Positions 15,457 to 23,930 of a DNA stretch of 64,000 bases are shown here, in pieces; position 1 is the stretch's first letter, and every line of letters begins with the position of its first letter. The notes beneath the pieces were generated by a model, which did no database searches, was not told the origin of the DNA, and saw only the letters and a program-made list of their open reading frames with translations. Source of the DNA: Bacillus sp. EB106-08-02-XG196. GTDB taxonomy: Bacteria > Bacillota > Bacilli > Bacillales > Cytobacillaceae. The translations under genes were made by a program, and so were the position numbers. The DNA lies in the NCBI RefSeq assembly GCF_013396335.1, contig NZ_JABWSY010000008.1, positions 62,001-126,000 of the forward strand, given 5' to 3'.

Positions 15457-16734
15457 CTAGGCAGTTTTTTCTAACTTTTCACCTTTATATGCCCCTATTT
15501 CTGGAAGCGGTCTTAGGGCTAATATAGCAATGACCATAAAACCAGCCAGGAATAGGTAGAAGAAGGTCCAACCGCCAATTCCTAACAGCAGCGGTGCAAT
15601 GGCAGGTACGATGGATTGTGGCAGCGCATTGGCTACGTTCATTAAACCAAAGTCCTTCGCCGCATCCTCTTTATTTGGTAAAATTCGAGTCACCAATGCC
15701 ATGTCAACAGACGAAAAGCACCCATACCCCAGACCCAAGATGACGGAGGCAATGATTACCGCAGTATAATTTGGAACAAACGTAAAGATTAATAAACCTA
15801 CTAAAATAACAAAGGCTGAACCATACAAGAAGGGCTTTTGTTTTTTCAATTTGTCAGATAAGACTCCACCAAGAATACTAGTTAGAGATGTTGCAGCTAA
15901 TCCGATGAGCGTGATGGTTCCAACGCTTGTCGTTGCTTCTGCTTCAGAATATCCTAATCGATTGACAAACATTACAGTTGTATAGAGCGTTGCACAATAC
16001 CCCATCATGAGTAAAAATTTTGAAACGATCGCCCATGTAAATTCAGGAAACCTACGAGGACTTGGATATACCTTGCTAAGTTTTTCCTTCAGTGATACGT
16101 TCTCTTTCACCACATTAGAAATTTCCACTTTACCGTCACGAATGATGAACAGGCTAATGATTGGACCAACGATACCAATAATGGAAACGAGAGACCATTT
16201 AGTGAGAGTGGATGCTGAAGGGATCAACATCATCAGTACCATCCCGATTGCGATTCCGACCGGAATCGCTAAGCCCAATAACCCAGAAATCGTCCCACGC
16301 CTTTCTTCCATTACTTGGTCTGGAATTAAGGCTGTGTAGGCGGCCATTCCAAAATTGAAGAAAAGCTGTGCCACACACCAGCCAACTACCACATGCCAAA
16401 CTTCTGTCGCCAGCCCAATTCCAAACAAGGCGGCGCAGCCAAACAAGGGACCAAATAGAATCCAAGTACGACGGCGGCCAAACGCAATGTTAGTCCGGTC
16501 ACTGACAGCTCCTCCGATAGGATTACCGATTAACGCAAAGATTGCACCAACACCAGCAATCAATCCATAAGAGGCTGTGTACCCATTCGGGTCAATTTCC
16601 ATCATTTTAAATGTTAGCAGCATCGCGGCCGGCGTCAACAGTCCTACCATCATGAATGTATATCCAAGCATAATTCCAAAAGTTAATCTGCCGAATGGCG
16701 TTTTTACCTGACCCTTCATTGTTCGTTCAGCCAT
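15457..16734 (-). CDS. MFS transporter, probable glucoside permease
   Basis: A 425-residue protein with twelve hydrophobic segments and the MFS loop 2-3 signature (GGAVSDRTNIAFGRRRTW). It also carries the cytoplasmic middle loop and the second-half repeat (GGVLSDKLKKQKP). It lies 104 bases downstream of a GH3 beta-glucosidase gene in the same direction, so uptake of the glucosides that enzyme cleaves, or of their sugars, is likely. A cre-like site (16751) and a hairpin (16791) lie in the gap. The RBS is TAGGAGG. The substrate is inferred only from context. Confidence 0.85.
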   Translation of the reverse strand: MAERTMKGQVKTPFGRLTFGIMLGYTFMMVGLLTPAAMLLTFKMMEIDPNGYTASYGLIAGVGAIFALIGNPIGGAVSDRTNIAFGRRRTWILFGPLFGCAALFGIGLATEVWHVVVGWCVAQLFFNFGMAAYTALIPDQVMEERRGTISGLLGLAIPVGIAIGMVLMMLIPSASTLTKWSLVSIIGIVGPIISLFIIRDGKVEISNVVKENVSLKEKLSKVYPSPRRFPEFTWAIVSKFLLMMGYCATLYTTVMFVNRLGYSEAEATTSVGTITLIGLAATSLTSILGGVLSDKLKKQKPFLYGSAFVILVGLLIFTFVPNYTAVIIASVILGLGYGCFSSVDMALVTRILPNKEDAAKDFGLMNVANALPQSIVPAIAPLLLGIGGWTFFYLFLAGFMVIAILALRPLPEIGAYKGEKLEKTA

Positions 16735-16750
16735 ATTACTTCCTCCTAAG

Positions 16751-16764
16751 TGAGAGCGATTTCA
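16751..16764. promoter_or_regulatory. cre-like site upstream of the MFS gene
   Basis: TGAGAGCGATTTCA matches the CcpA consensus TGWAANCGNTNWCA at all but one position. It implies carbon catabolite control of the glucoside genes. Confidence 0.55.
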
Positions 16765-16790
16765 TAAATTTTTAAAAAAGTAATGAACTT

Positions 16791-16828
16791 CTCTCATGAC
16801 TTCAAGCCGGCATTTGAAATCATGAGAG
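16791..16828 (-). terminator. intergenic hairpin between beta-glucosidase and MFS genes
   Basis: CTCTCATGA-TTCAA paired with TTGAA-TCATGAGAG around GCCGGCAT. A T-rich run follows about 12 bases on. It could be a leaky terminator or an mRNA-processing hairpin setting different levels of enzyme and transporter. Confidence 0.45.
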
Positions 16829-16838
16829 GCAAAGTCTA

Positions 16839-19130
16839 TTAGTTTGTTACAAGTTGACCATTTAAGCGGTTCATCATTTCAGTTAACATTTCCTCTGTAA
16901 ATGCCCCCTGGCTGAAGCTCACCATCGCACGAAGCGGCATATACTTCATCATGGCAGCCATCATTTCCGCTGCATCAGCGTCCTGTTCTTCCATATTGAA
17001 TAATGGATTATGTTCATTGGCTTTTGCTAAAAGCTCTTTCGCAATCGGAGCTAACACTGGATCGGCAAGCAAATCGCCTACTAATGTATTACGATGAATC
17101 CGTTTTCGAATTTGCACGGTCGATTCAACATGAATAGTATCTGTTAAAACAATGTCTCTTGAGGACTTACCAATAAGAATCTCAAAATCTCCCGTTTCAA
17201 CATGCCAGTCTTTCAATTCCACGTTATAGTAAGCAAAAGAACGCTTATCTAATGTAAAAGTAACATTTTTTTCTTCTCCTGGTTGGAGCTCTACTTTTTC
17301 AAAGCCCTTAAGCTCTTTGTTAGGACGAATCACACTGCTAACAACATCTTGCACATAAAGCTGAACCGTTTCTTTCCCTGCCACGCTCCCTGCATTTTTT
17401 ACCGTTACCGTCACGGACACGGTATCTGTGTCCTTGATAGTCTTGTTATCAACAGTAAGATTGCTATATTCAAAGCTTGTATAGCTTAAGCCAAAACCGA
17501 ATGGGAATAATGGCTCAATGTTTTTCTTGTCATAGTAACGGTAACCGACAAACAAGCCTTCTTTATATTCCACCCGATCCCCTTCACCAGGGAAGTTTAA
17601 ATAGGAAGGATTGTCACTTAAAACTTTCGGGAAGGTTTCAGCTAGCTTTCCGCTTGGAGTTGACTCACCAAACAGTAAATCAGCAATCGCGCCTCCAAGC
17701 GCTTGTCCACCTAAATAGCCTTCTAGTACTGCTTTAACTTTACCAATCCATGGCATTTCGATGGGAGCACCATTACTTAAAACGACCACGATGTTGCTTT
17801 GTACCTCTGCAATCTTATTGATTAATTGAATGTGATTTTCTGGCATGCGTAAATGTTCACGATCATATCCTTCTGACTCATAACGGTCAGGCAAGCCGAC
17901 AAACAAAATCACAGAATCCGCAGAAGCTGCCACTTCTTTTGCTTCCTTGATCAAGGCCTCATCTACCTCATCACTTGCAAGGTTGTAGCCTTGTGCATAT
18001 AGAACCGTTGTATTTTCACCTGAAACAGTATCAATTTCTTCTAAGATATTTTCAAGTTTTGTAGGATTAATATGAGAGCTTCCACCGCCTTGGTAGCGTG
18101 GGTTTTGAGCAAACCCGCCAATAACTGCTACGGTTCCACCCTTTTTCAAAGGAAGAATAGAATCCTCATTTCTTAATAGAACCATACTTTCTCTAGCTAC
18201 TTCCCTCGCAAGCTGATGGTGTGCATCTTTGCTATAAACGGCATTCTCTTTCTTATGGTCAACAGCCTTAAAGATAATAGTAAGGAGTCGTTCTACCGCT
18301 TGATCTAATTTTTCCTCAGCTAATTGACCGTTTTTGACAGCTTCAACAATCATCTTATCGCCAATTCCATTGCTTGAAGGCATTTCCAGTTCTAACCCGT
18401 TTTCTAAACCAGTCGCACGCTCATTCACTGCGCCCCAGTCGGAAACGACAAATCCTTCAAAGCCCCACTCATCTTTTAAAATTTCGTTTAAGAGATAGTT
18501 GTTTTCAGAGGCATATTCGCCATTTACCTTGTTATAAGCGCTCATCACTGTCCATGGCTGCGCTTTCTTAACGGCCCCTTCAAAACTAGCCAAATAGATT
18601 TCACGCAATGTTCTCTCATCCACGATGGCATCCGTTGACATCCTGCGGTGCTCCTGATTATTGGCAGCAAAGTGCTTGAGTGAAGTTCCTACTCCCTGAC
18701 TTTGGACACCCTTAATATGACTAGCAGCGATCTCTGAAGATAAATAAGGATCTTCTGAAAAATATTCAAAGTTTCTTCCACAAAGGGGCGAACGCTTAAT
18801 ATTGGCACCAGGTCCAAGCAGCACGGCTACATCTTCCGCTTGGCATTCTTCCCCTAAGGCCACCCCTACTTGATGAATTAATTCTTTGTTCCAAGTACTG
18901 GCTAAACCTACTGCAGATGGAAAACAAGTAGAAGGAACACTATTATAAATTCCTAAGTGATCGGCTCCCTGCGCTTGCTTTCTAAGTCCGTGCGGTCCAT
19001 CCGTTACCATTACGGAAGGGATATCTAAACGTTCAATTCCCTTCGTATTCCAAAAGTCTAATCCTGAACATAAGCTTGCTTTTTCCTCTATCGTCATTTC
19101 AGCGATTAATTTCTTTATATCTCTTCCCAT
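16839..19130 (-). CDS. family GH3 beta-glucosidase
   Basis: A 763-residue protein with the GH3 order: N-terminal TIM barrel starting [16 protein letters not shown], substrate-pocket [11 protein letters not shown] and [12 protein letters not shown], nucleophile loop [10 protein letters not shown] (Asp the likely nucleophile), an alpha/beta sandwich domain (~320-530) and a C-terminal fibronectin-III-like domain (~590-665). About 80 C-terminal residues are extra. No signal peptide is present, so the enzyme is cytosolic and should hydrolyse imported beta-glucosides. The ATG follows GGGAGG. It is co-directional with the MFS gene and divergent from an AraC-type regulator. Confidence 0.92.
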   Translation of the reverse strand: MGRDIKKLIAEMTIEEKASLCSGLDFWNTKGIERLDIPSVMVTDGPHGLRKQAQGADHLGIYNSVPSTCFPSAVGLASTWNKELIHQVGVALGEECQAEDVAVLLGPGANIKRSPLCGRNFEYFSEDPYLSSEIAASHIKGVQSQGVGTSLKHFAANNQEHRRMSTDAIVDERTLREIYLASFEGAVKKAQPWTVMSAYNKVNGEYASENNYLLNEILKDEWGFEGFVVSDWGAVNERATGLENGLELEMPSSNGIGDKMIVEAVKNGQLAEEKLDQAVERLLTIIFKAVDHKKENAVYSKDAHHQLAREVARESMVLLRNEDSILPLKKGGTVAVIGGFAQNPRYQGGGSSHINPTKLENILEEIDTVSGENTTVLYAQGYNLASDEVDEALIKEAKEVAASADSVILFVGLPDRYESEGYDREHLRMPENHIQLINKIAEVQSNIVVVLSNGAPIEMPWIGKVKAVLEGYLGGQALGGAIADLLFGESTPSGKLAETFPKVLSDNPSYLNFPGEGDRVEYKEGLFVGYRYYDKKNIEPLFPFGFGLSYTSFEYSNLTVDNKTIKDTDTVSVTVTVKNAGSVAGKETVQLYVQDVVSSVIRPNKELKGFEKVELQPGEEKNVTFTLDKRSFAYYNVELKDWHVETGDFEILIGKSSRDIVLTDTIHVESTVQIRKRIHRNTLVGDLLADPVLAPIAKELLAKANEHNPLFNMEEQDADAAEMMAAMMKYMPLRAMVSFSQGAFTEEMLTEMMNRLNGQLVTN

Positions 19131-19142
19131 GATAATCCTCCC

Positions 19143-19169
19143 AGTAAACGTTTTTAGAAAGCGATTTCT
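19143..19169. promoter_or_regulatory. cre-like palindrome(s) in the GH3/AraC divergent promoter
   Basis: AGAAAGCGATTTCT (19156-19169) is a symmetric cre-like sequence. It is directly preceded by AGTAAACGTTTTTA (19143-19156), another weaker match. CcpA repression is the likely meaning. Confidence 0.5.
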
Positions 19170-19267
19170 TGTTTTTATTATAGTTTCTCTTCTTCTGAAA
19201 TAATGGTATATTTTTTAGAAAAGTAGTAATATTTTACGGAATATTTTAATGACTGGGGGTAAAATTA

Positions 19268-20509
19268 GTGGTTTTTTCCGAATTAGGGGAATTAGATTAT
19301 ATTTGCAGGCTTTTATTTAACACATACAAAATACCGATTTCTTTTCTTGATCAGAACGGAAATTTGGTTTTTGAACATGTGCTAAACGAGCAGCCTCATC
19401 CGCTTTTTCCTTCAAGAATGGATCTTTTAAGACAGTTGAGTGCTGAAGACGATTATTACCCTTTTCCAATATTTAAGTCGACCACCAATCTTGAAAACTA
19501 TTTTCTGATTCAGATACCCTTACACGGAAGCATTTTGGCAGGACCTGTCCTTTATTCAAAGCTGCCAGAGGGATCGATTGATGGTCTCATTCATGATCTT
19601 CATATAAGGGTAAATAAAGTTGAAATGATTCAGTACTATCAAGCTCTTCCTGTTTTAAATAATTTAAAATTTATCAATATGAGTATGGTTTTTCACTACA
19701 TGCTTTTTCAACAACAACTAGACTTAGTTGAACTCTTACAGAAAAATAAACTACTGGAGAATGTGAAAATAGAAATCGAACAGCCTGATGTTGAGATCGC
19801 TGAACGACGCCAAAATACAAAGGTTCATCATGATCCAATGGCAGAGAAGAAAATATTTGACTGCATTCGAGAGGGAAATACGGCGGATGTCGTCAATACG
19901 TTGAAGTCCTTAGGGGAAACAGGTGAAGCTGGGATATTATCGAAAAAAAGTCATTTACGCAGCCAAAAAAACATAGCAATCGCGGGAATCACTCTCGCAA
20001 CAAGAGCGGCTTTAGATGGAGGGCTTTTTCCTGAAATTGCCTATACACTTAGTGATTTATATATCCAAAATCTTGAGGAAGTGAATGATAGTAAGGGAGT
20101 GGACCAGTTGGTGGAGCACGCCTTTTTAGAGTTCACCCAGCGGGTTGAGCAAAGCAAACGGGATCAATATTCTACCCCCATCTATGCCTGTCAAAATTAT
20201 ATCTTCACCCATCTCTATGAGGATATTACGCTGAATCAGCTGGCGAAAATGGCAGCGATGAATCCTAGTTATCTATCTGCACTATTTAAAAAAGAAGTGG
20301 GTGTTTCGATTAGTGGTTATATCCAACGTGCAAAGGTTAATGAAGCAAAAAGCTTAATGACCTATACGGCACACAGCCTGACAGAAATTAGCAGCCTCTT
20401 AAACTTTCATGACCAAAGTTACTTTACGAAAGTCTTTAAAAAATTTGCCGGGGTAACACCAAAGCAATATAAAAGCAGACTGGTTGCTTCTAAACCAAAT
20501 GAAGTGTAG
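19268..20509 (+). CDS. AraC-family transcriptional regulator
   Basis: A 413-residue protein with an N-terminal sensing region (~1-180, starting MVFSELGELDYICRLL) and a C-terminal AraC double-HTH (~305-405). The second helix-turn-helix carries the signature NFHDQSYFTKVFKKFAGVTPKQYK. The layout resembles the YesN/YesS-like sugar-responsive regulators of bacilli. The start is GTG after GGGGGT. It is divergent from the beta-glucosidase gene, so it probably activates that gene and the MFS gene in response to a glucoside. Confidence 0.88.
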   Translation: MVFSELGELDYICRLLFNTYKIPISFLDQNGNLVFEHVLNEQPHPLFPSRMDLLRQLSAEDDYYPFPIFKSTTNLENYFLIQIPLHGSILAGPVLYSKLPEGSIDGLIHDLHIRVNKVEMIQYYQALPVLNNLKFINMSMVFHYMLFQQQLDLVELLQKNKLLENVKIEIEQPDVEIAERRQNTKVHHDPMAEKKIFDCIREGNTADVVNTLKSLGETGEAGILSKKSHLRSQKNIAIAGITLATRAALDGGLFPEIAYTLSDLYIQNLEEVNDSKGVDQLVEHAFLEFTQRVEQSKRDQYSTPIYACQNYIFTHLYEDITLNQLAKMAAMNPSYLSALFKKEVGVSISGYIQRAKVNEAKSLMTYTAHSLTEISSLLNFHDQSYFTKVFKKFAGVTPKQYKSRLVASKPNEV

Positions 20510-20516
20510 AACCAGC

Positions 20517-20575
20517 CCAAAACCCCCTTAGAAAACGAACTTTTGGCAGATCACTTTCAAGTTCCACATCCAAAA
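20517..20575 (+). repeat. degenerate interspersed repeat, copy c (partial)
   Basis: AAAACCCCCTTAGAAAACGA then ACTTTTGG and CACTTTCAAG follow the same order as the middle of the 13279 copy. It lies just after the AraC stop. Confidence 0.3.
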
Positions 20576-20584
20576 CAGCTAAAA

Positions 20585-20604
20585 AGCCTGGCGAACACCA
20601 GGCT
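20585..20604 (-). terminator. terminator of the SRPBCC gene at 20717
   Basis: AGCCTGG CGAACA CCAGGCT, followed on the minus strand by TTTTT. A second, longer imperfect hairpin (20646-20692, GTGTC..GTGG arms) lies between it and the gene. Confidence 0.65.
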
Positions 20605-20716
20605 CATGTCAATGTCATTGCTTTTCATCCAGGTCCAAAATAAAATGGCAGTGTCCGTGGTGATTTAAATTATCATAGCCACTGACACACTCCACTAGTA
20701 TAGTTTGGTGCCTTTT

Positions 20717-21142
20717 TTAATTGGATGTTTGCTCTGCATATTTTTTGAAATTATCTAGAATCGCCCGCCATCCTTGTTGTTGTAGCTCAATGGAATTCTC
20801 AGTTTCCGCATCAAACGTTTCAATTACCTGGGTTGCGTTATCTTGACCTTTAAAAGTGATAGTAACTTTCCTTCCATCACCCATTGTATACGCAATAACC
20901 TCATGTAATTTCACTTCATCATAAATTCCACCAAAATCGAAACCAAAACTGCCATCCTTGGCTTCCATTCTTGAATGGAATTTCCCACCTGCTCTTAAAT
21001 CATTCTCAGCAATTGGTGTGTGCCAGTCATCTGAAGCTGAATTCCATTTTGTTATATGAGTCGGCTCTGTCCAATATTCCCAAACCTTTTCTACTGGTGC
21101 TTGAATGGTTGTTTCTACCGTTACTTTTTTAGATGTTTCCAT
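20717..21142 (-). CDS. SRPBCC/AHSA1-family protein, 141 aa
   Basis: One START-like domain of the activator-of-Hsp90-ATPase (AHSA1) type: TIQAPVEKVWEYWTEPTHIT, WHTPIAENDLRAGG, and a C-terminal helix WRAILDNFKKY. These domains bind hydrophobic ligands. In bacilli the function is mostly unknown. The start is ATG 21142 after GAGAGGTGG; a GTG at 21154 is the alternative. It is a monocistronic gene with its own terminator. A second, unrelated AHSA1 protein is at 28158. Confidence 0.85.
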   Translation of the reverse strand: METSKKVTVETTIQAPVEKVWEYWTEPTHITKWNSASDDWHTPIAENDLRAGGKFHSRMEAKDGSFGFDFGGIYDEVKLHEVIAYTMGDGRKVTITFKGQDNATQVIETFDAETENSIELQQQGWRAILDNFKKYAEQTSN

Positions 21143-21308
21143 TTCATTTACCACCTCTCCTAATACAAATATTTTTATGTGATTCTTTCACAATAGATGC
21201 CTAGCTATATTGTAGATGATTGAGAAAAGTTACGCTACTTCTTCATTATTACCTTTTTAACCCCCTTATAATCTACTTCTTCCCATCTATTTGTGCACAT
21301 CAGGCACA

Positions 21309-21376
21309 TCGGGGACGGTTCTTATGGTCTTTAATTTGGCTAGTGCCGACCACAAGAACCGTCCCCACGGCCCCCT
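21309..21376. repeat. GGGGACGGTTCT palindromic repeat, copy 4 (full)
   Basis: Arms GGGGACGGTTCT (21311-21322) and AGAACCGTCCCC (21355-21366), with GGTC/GACC inside. It ends at the stop codon of the 48-aa gene at 21377. Confidence 0.88.
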
Positions 21377-21523
21377 TTATACAAAACTAGGATCATTAAA
21401 GTATACTATTTTTGAAAGAAATTTTGTTCCTTGAATATTTTTGAAAGCTTCATTAGCTTCCTCTTCTTTGTCAAATTCAAACATTTTAATATTTCCATTT
21501 AAATAGATAGTTATGACCCACAT
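21377..21523 (-). CDS. small hypothetical protein, 48 aa
   Basis: A short frame starting MWVITIYLNGNIKMFEFDKE and ending IVYFNDPSFV, with a strong RBS (GGAGG, 7 bases before ATG). The pattern is beta-strand, acidic helix (EEEANEAFKNIQG), beta-strand, which looks like a compact real protein. I do not recognise a named family. The 3' end abuts repeat copy 4. Confidence 0.6.
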   Translation of the reverse strand: MWVITIYLNGNIKMFEFDKEEEANEAFKNIQGTKFLSKIVYFNDPSFV

Positions 21524-21578
21524 TTGAAAGCCTCCAATTAAAATAGATTTGATACTGTGAATTTCAGATGAGTTTTAG

Positions 21579-22706
21579 TTAAGCAAATTGATAGGAAATC
21601 TCATGATTTTTTTTCGTATACACATAGCCCTCTAATATGGTTCTCGCAGTACGAACCACTTTAATGGCACGAATGTGGCCTGCCAGGAAATCCACTTTCG
21701 TTTCCATAATTCCCGCAGGGTGAGCTAATCGAAAAACATCCTGTTTAATGTTCACCATTTCTGATAGAATCGTTTCCTCTAAGAAGGCTCCTGTAGTTGC
21801 ACAGATTGCCCCTGTGATCGCAAGAGCCTGATGGGGCTTTTGCATTGACATCATTCTAATCATCAAATCCATTTCTTCTGCATTTCGCTCTGTACCAGCC
21901 ATATCTATGTAATCCATAGGCGGTGAAATGATGGCCATCTTTGGTACAGCAGGAGATAGAAGTGTTGCGGATCTCCTGTCAGCGAAACCGCACATTTCAG
22001 CCGCAATTGAACGAATTTCTTCCAGTTCAATTAACTTTTCCTGTGTATAGTCAGAAGGTAATTCACTCCCAGTCAGACCGATATCTTGAGCTCTAACGAA
22101 AACAAGTGGATTGGCGGCATCAACAATCGAAACGGGAAAAAGTCGATTACTTGTTTTGATCATGTCAATTGGATTACCAGTTGGAAAGAGTTTCCCGGTA
22201 ACAGCTCCTTCAGCACGATTAAAAGTAAGATAGATTGGTGATCCTGTGCCAGGCACTCCTGGAATGGAACAGCTTCCTTCCGTTTTCACTTGGCCATTTT
22301 CAATTTCTACCTCTGCTAGTATTAATTTTTGTGTATTAGTATTAAAAATTCTTACCGTTGTGACAGGTTCCTTTATCGGAACTAATCCTTGCTCAATTGC
22401 GTATGGTCCTACCGCGGATGATATATTACCACAATTCCCTTTAAAATCAACCATTTGATTATCAATGCTTATTTGAGCAAATGTGTACTCCACATCAAAT
22501 TCTAACGAATCCGACTTTTTTATTATTGCTGCCTTACTAGTCAACGAATTTGCCCCGCCAAGACCATCAATCTGCCTGTGATCCGGACTACCCATTATAT
22601 CGAGTAAGAAGTCTTCCCAATGCGAGCGATTCAAGGGCAAATGTTCAAAATTAAGAAAAACTCCTTTACTTGTTCCGCCACGCATCAAAACCACGGGTAC
22701 CTTCAT
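21579..22706 (-). CDS. PrpF-family isomerase (2-methylaconitate / oxalomesaconate type)
   Basis: A protein of about 375 residues of the PrpF family: VVLMRGGTSKGVF at the N-terminus, GLGGANSLTSKAAII and the central FKGNCGNISSAVGPYAIEQG loop, whose Cys is the likely general acid/base. The two-domain fold relates to diaminopimelate epimerase. Members isomerise aconitates or oxalomesaconate by proton shift. No prpBCD genes are seen. The neighbours are a divergent LysR gene and a CitMHS transporter, so the substrate is more likely an imported tricarboxylate such as an aconitate. The start is ATG 22706 after AAAGGTGG. Confidence 0.85.
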   Translation of the reverse strand: MKVPVVLMRGGTSKGVFLNFEHLPLNRSHWEDFLLDIMGSPDHRQIDGLGGANSLTSKAAIIKKSDSLEFDVEYTFAQISIDNQMVDFKGNCGNISSAVGPYAIEQGLVPIKEPVTTVRIFNTNTQKLILAEVEIENGQVKTEGSCSIPGVPGTGSPIYLTFNRAEGAVTGKLFPTGNPIDMIKTSNRLFPVSIVDAANPLVFVRAQDIGLTGSELPSDYTQEKLIELEEIRSIAAEMCGFADRRSATLLSPAVPKMAIISPPMDYIDMAGTERNAEEMDLMIRMMSMQKPHQALAITGAICATTGAFLEETILSEMVNIKQDVFRLAHPAGIMETKVDFLAGHIRAIKVVRTARTILEGYVYTKKNHEISYQFA

Positions 22707-22780
22707 TACATTAACCACCTTTATATAAAATGTTTTACCACTACTAGTTCCTTTGAAAATATAGTATGATAGGTTTGTTC

Positions 22781-22792
22781 ATAAGTAAAATA
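22781..22792. promoter_or_regulatory. 12-bp motif shared with the CitMHS promoter
   Basis: ATAAGTAAAATA lies between prpF and the divergent LysR gene. The exact reverse complement is at 23810-23821 upstream of the CitMHS gene, and a one-mismatch copy at 27158 lies before the second LysR gene. It is a candidate LysR-family binding site; the AT-richness lowers certainty. Confidence 0.4.
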
Positions 22793-22851
22793 CATATTTT
22801 TTTAAATAAAAGTAAAAAAAAAGTTATAATCTAAAACGGGTGGCGAATAAA

Positions 22852-23715
22852 TTGGACGAAAAAGACTGGTTCGCTTTAAGGATATTGTATGAGGAAAAAA
22901 ATATTAGCCGTGCTGCAGAGCGGTTATACATTTCGCAGCCAGCGTTAACATACCGGCTTAAGAATATAGAAAAAGAATTTGGAACGAGTATATTTTTTAA
23001 AATAAAAGGTGGTATTGAGTTTACTTCTGAAGGTGCACATTTAGCGGGGTATGCGGAAGAAATGATTATAAAACTCCAAAAGACGAAAGATTACATGTTA
23101 AATATGCAAAATGAAGTAAGGGGTACTCTGCGCTTGGGCGTTTCTAGTAATTTTGCTCAATATAAACTTCCAAAAATCCTTAAAAAGTTTTCAATAAAAT
23201 ATCCACTTGTCCAATTTAACGTCAATACAGGATGGAGTACGGAAATCATGAATCTCCTAGATTCTGCTAGTGTTCAATTAGGAATATTACGGGGAAATTA
23301 CGATTGGTATGGAATTAAAACACTGCTGCACAAGGAAAGACTATGCTTAATTTCAAAAACTAAGGTGGATATGGAGAACCTGCCAAATCTTCCATTCATA
23401 AATTATAAAACAGACAGCTCATTAAAAGGTTTAATGAATGGCTGGTGGCATGATAGATTTTCTGAACCTCCATTAGTTACTATGGAAACGGATCGGCAGG
23501 AGACCTGTAAAGAAATGGTTAAAAATGGTCTTGGGGTTTCTATCTTACCAGAGATATGCATGCAGCCATCTGATAACCTGCATACATATGGGTTATCTTA
23601 TAAGAATGGAGAACCTGTATTAAGAAATACATGGTTGATGTATAACGAGGAGTCTTTAAAACTATCCTCTGTAAAAAATTTTATTGATTTTTTAAATAGC
23701 AATCCCAATCTTTGA
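22852..23715 (+). CDS. LysR-family transcriptional regulator
   Basis: A protein of about 287 residues: N-terminal winged HTH (NISRAAERLYISQPALTYRL) and a LysR substrate-binding domain. The start is TTG 22852 after GGGTGG, which matches the start of its paralogue at 27223 (LDEKDW versus LDERDW). It is divergent from prpF and co-directional with the CitMHS gene. It therefore probably activates both in response to the carboxylate. A strong terminator follows. Confidence 0.88.
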   Translation: MDEKDWFALRILYEEKNISRAAERLYISQPALTYRLKNIEKEFGTSIFFKIKGGIEFTSEGAHLAGYAEEMIIKLQKTKDYMLNMQNEVRGTLRLGVSSNFAQYKLPKILKKFSIKYPLVQFNVNTGWSTEIMNLLDSASVQLGILRGNYDWYGIKTLLHKERLCLISKTKVDMENLPNLPFINYKTDSSLKGLMNGWWHDRFSEPPLVTMETDRQETCKEMVKNGLGVSILPEICMQPSDNLHTYGLSYKNGEPVLRNTWLMYNEESLKLSSVKNFIDFLNSNPNL

Positions 23716-23717
23716 TG

Positions 23718-23758
23718 AAAAAGCACAATGAGATCTTGACGATTTTATTGTGCTTTTG
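23718..23758 (+). terminator. terminator of the first LysR gene
   Basis: AAAAGCACAAT, loop, ATTGTGCTTTT beginning 2 bases after the stop. Confidence 0.75.
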
Positions 23759-23776
23759 TTCGGTAAAAGGGATTAT

Positions 23777-23808
23777 AAGTTTTTTTATAAAAAAGTATAA
23801 AAAAACTT
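23777..23808. promoter_or_regulatory. perfect 13-bp AT-rich inverted repeat upstream of CitMHS
   Basis: AAG-T7-ATA, 6-nt spacer, TAT-A7-CTT. The arms are exactly complementary. It lies 120 bases before the CitMHS start, next to the shared 12-bp motif (23810-23821). It may be an operator or an AT-rich structural element. Confidence 0.45.
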
Positions 23809-23894
23809 CTATTTTACTTATTTTAATATTTAAATTATTCTAAAAAAGAGAAAAGGGAGCAAGGAAATGGAAAAGGATTTTATGTTTATGCATT

Positions 23895-23908
23895 TGTAAG
23901 CGATTTCT
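23895..23908. promoter_or_regulatory. cre-like site upstream of CitMHS
   Basis: TGTAAGCGATTTCT fits the CcpA consensus except at the end. It lies 23 bases before the proposed start, a roadblock or promoter-proximal position, so glucose repression of carboxylate uptake is likely. Confidence 0.5.
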
Positions 23909-23930
23909 TATCAATGGGAGGGAGATTAAT

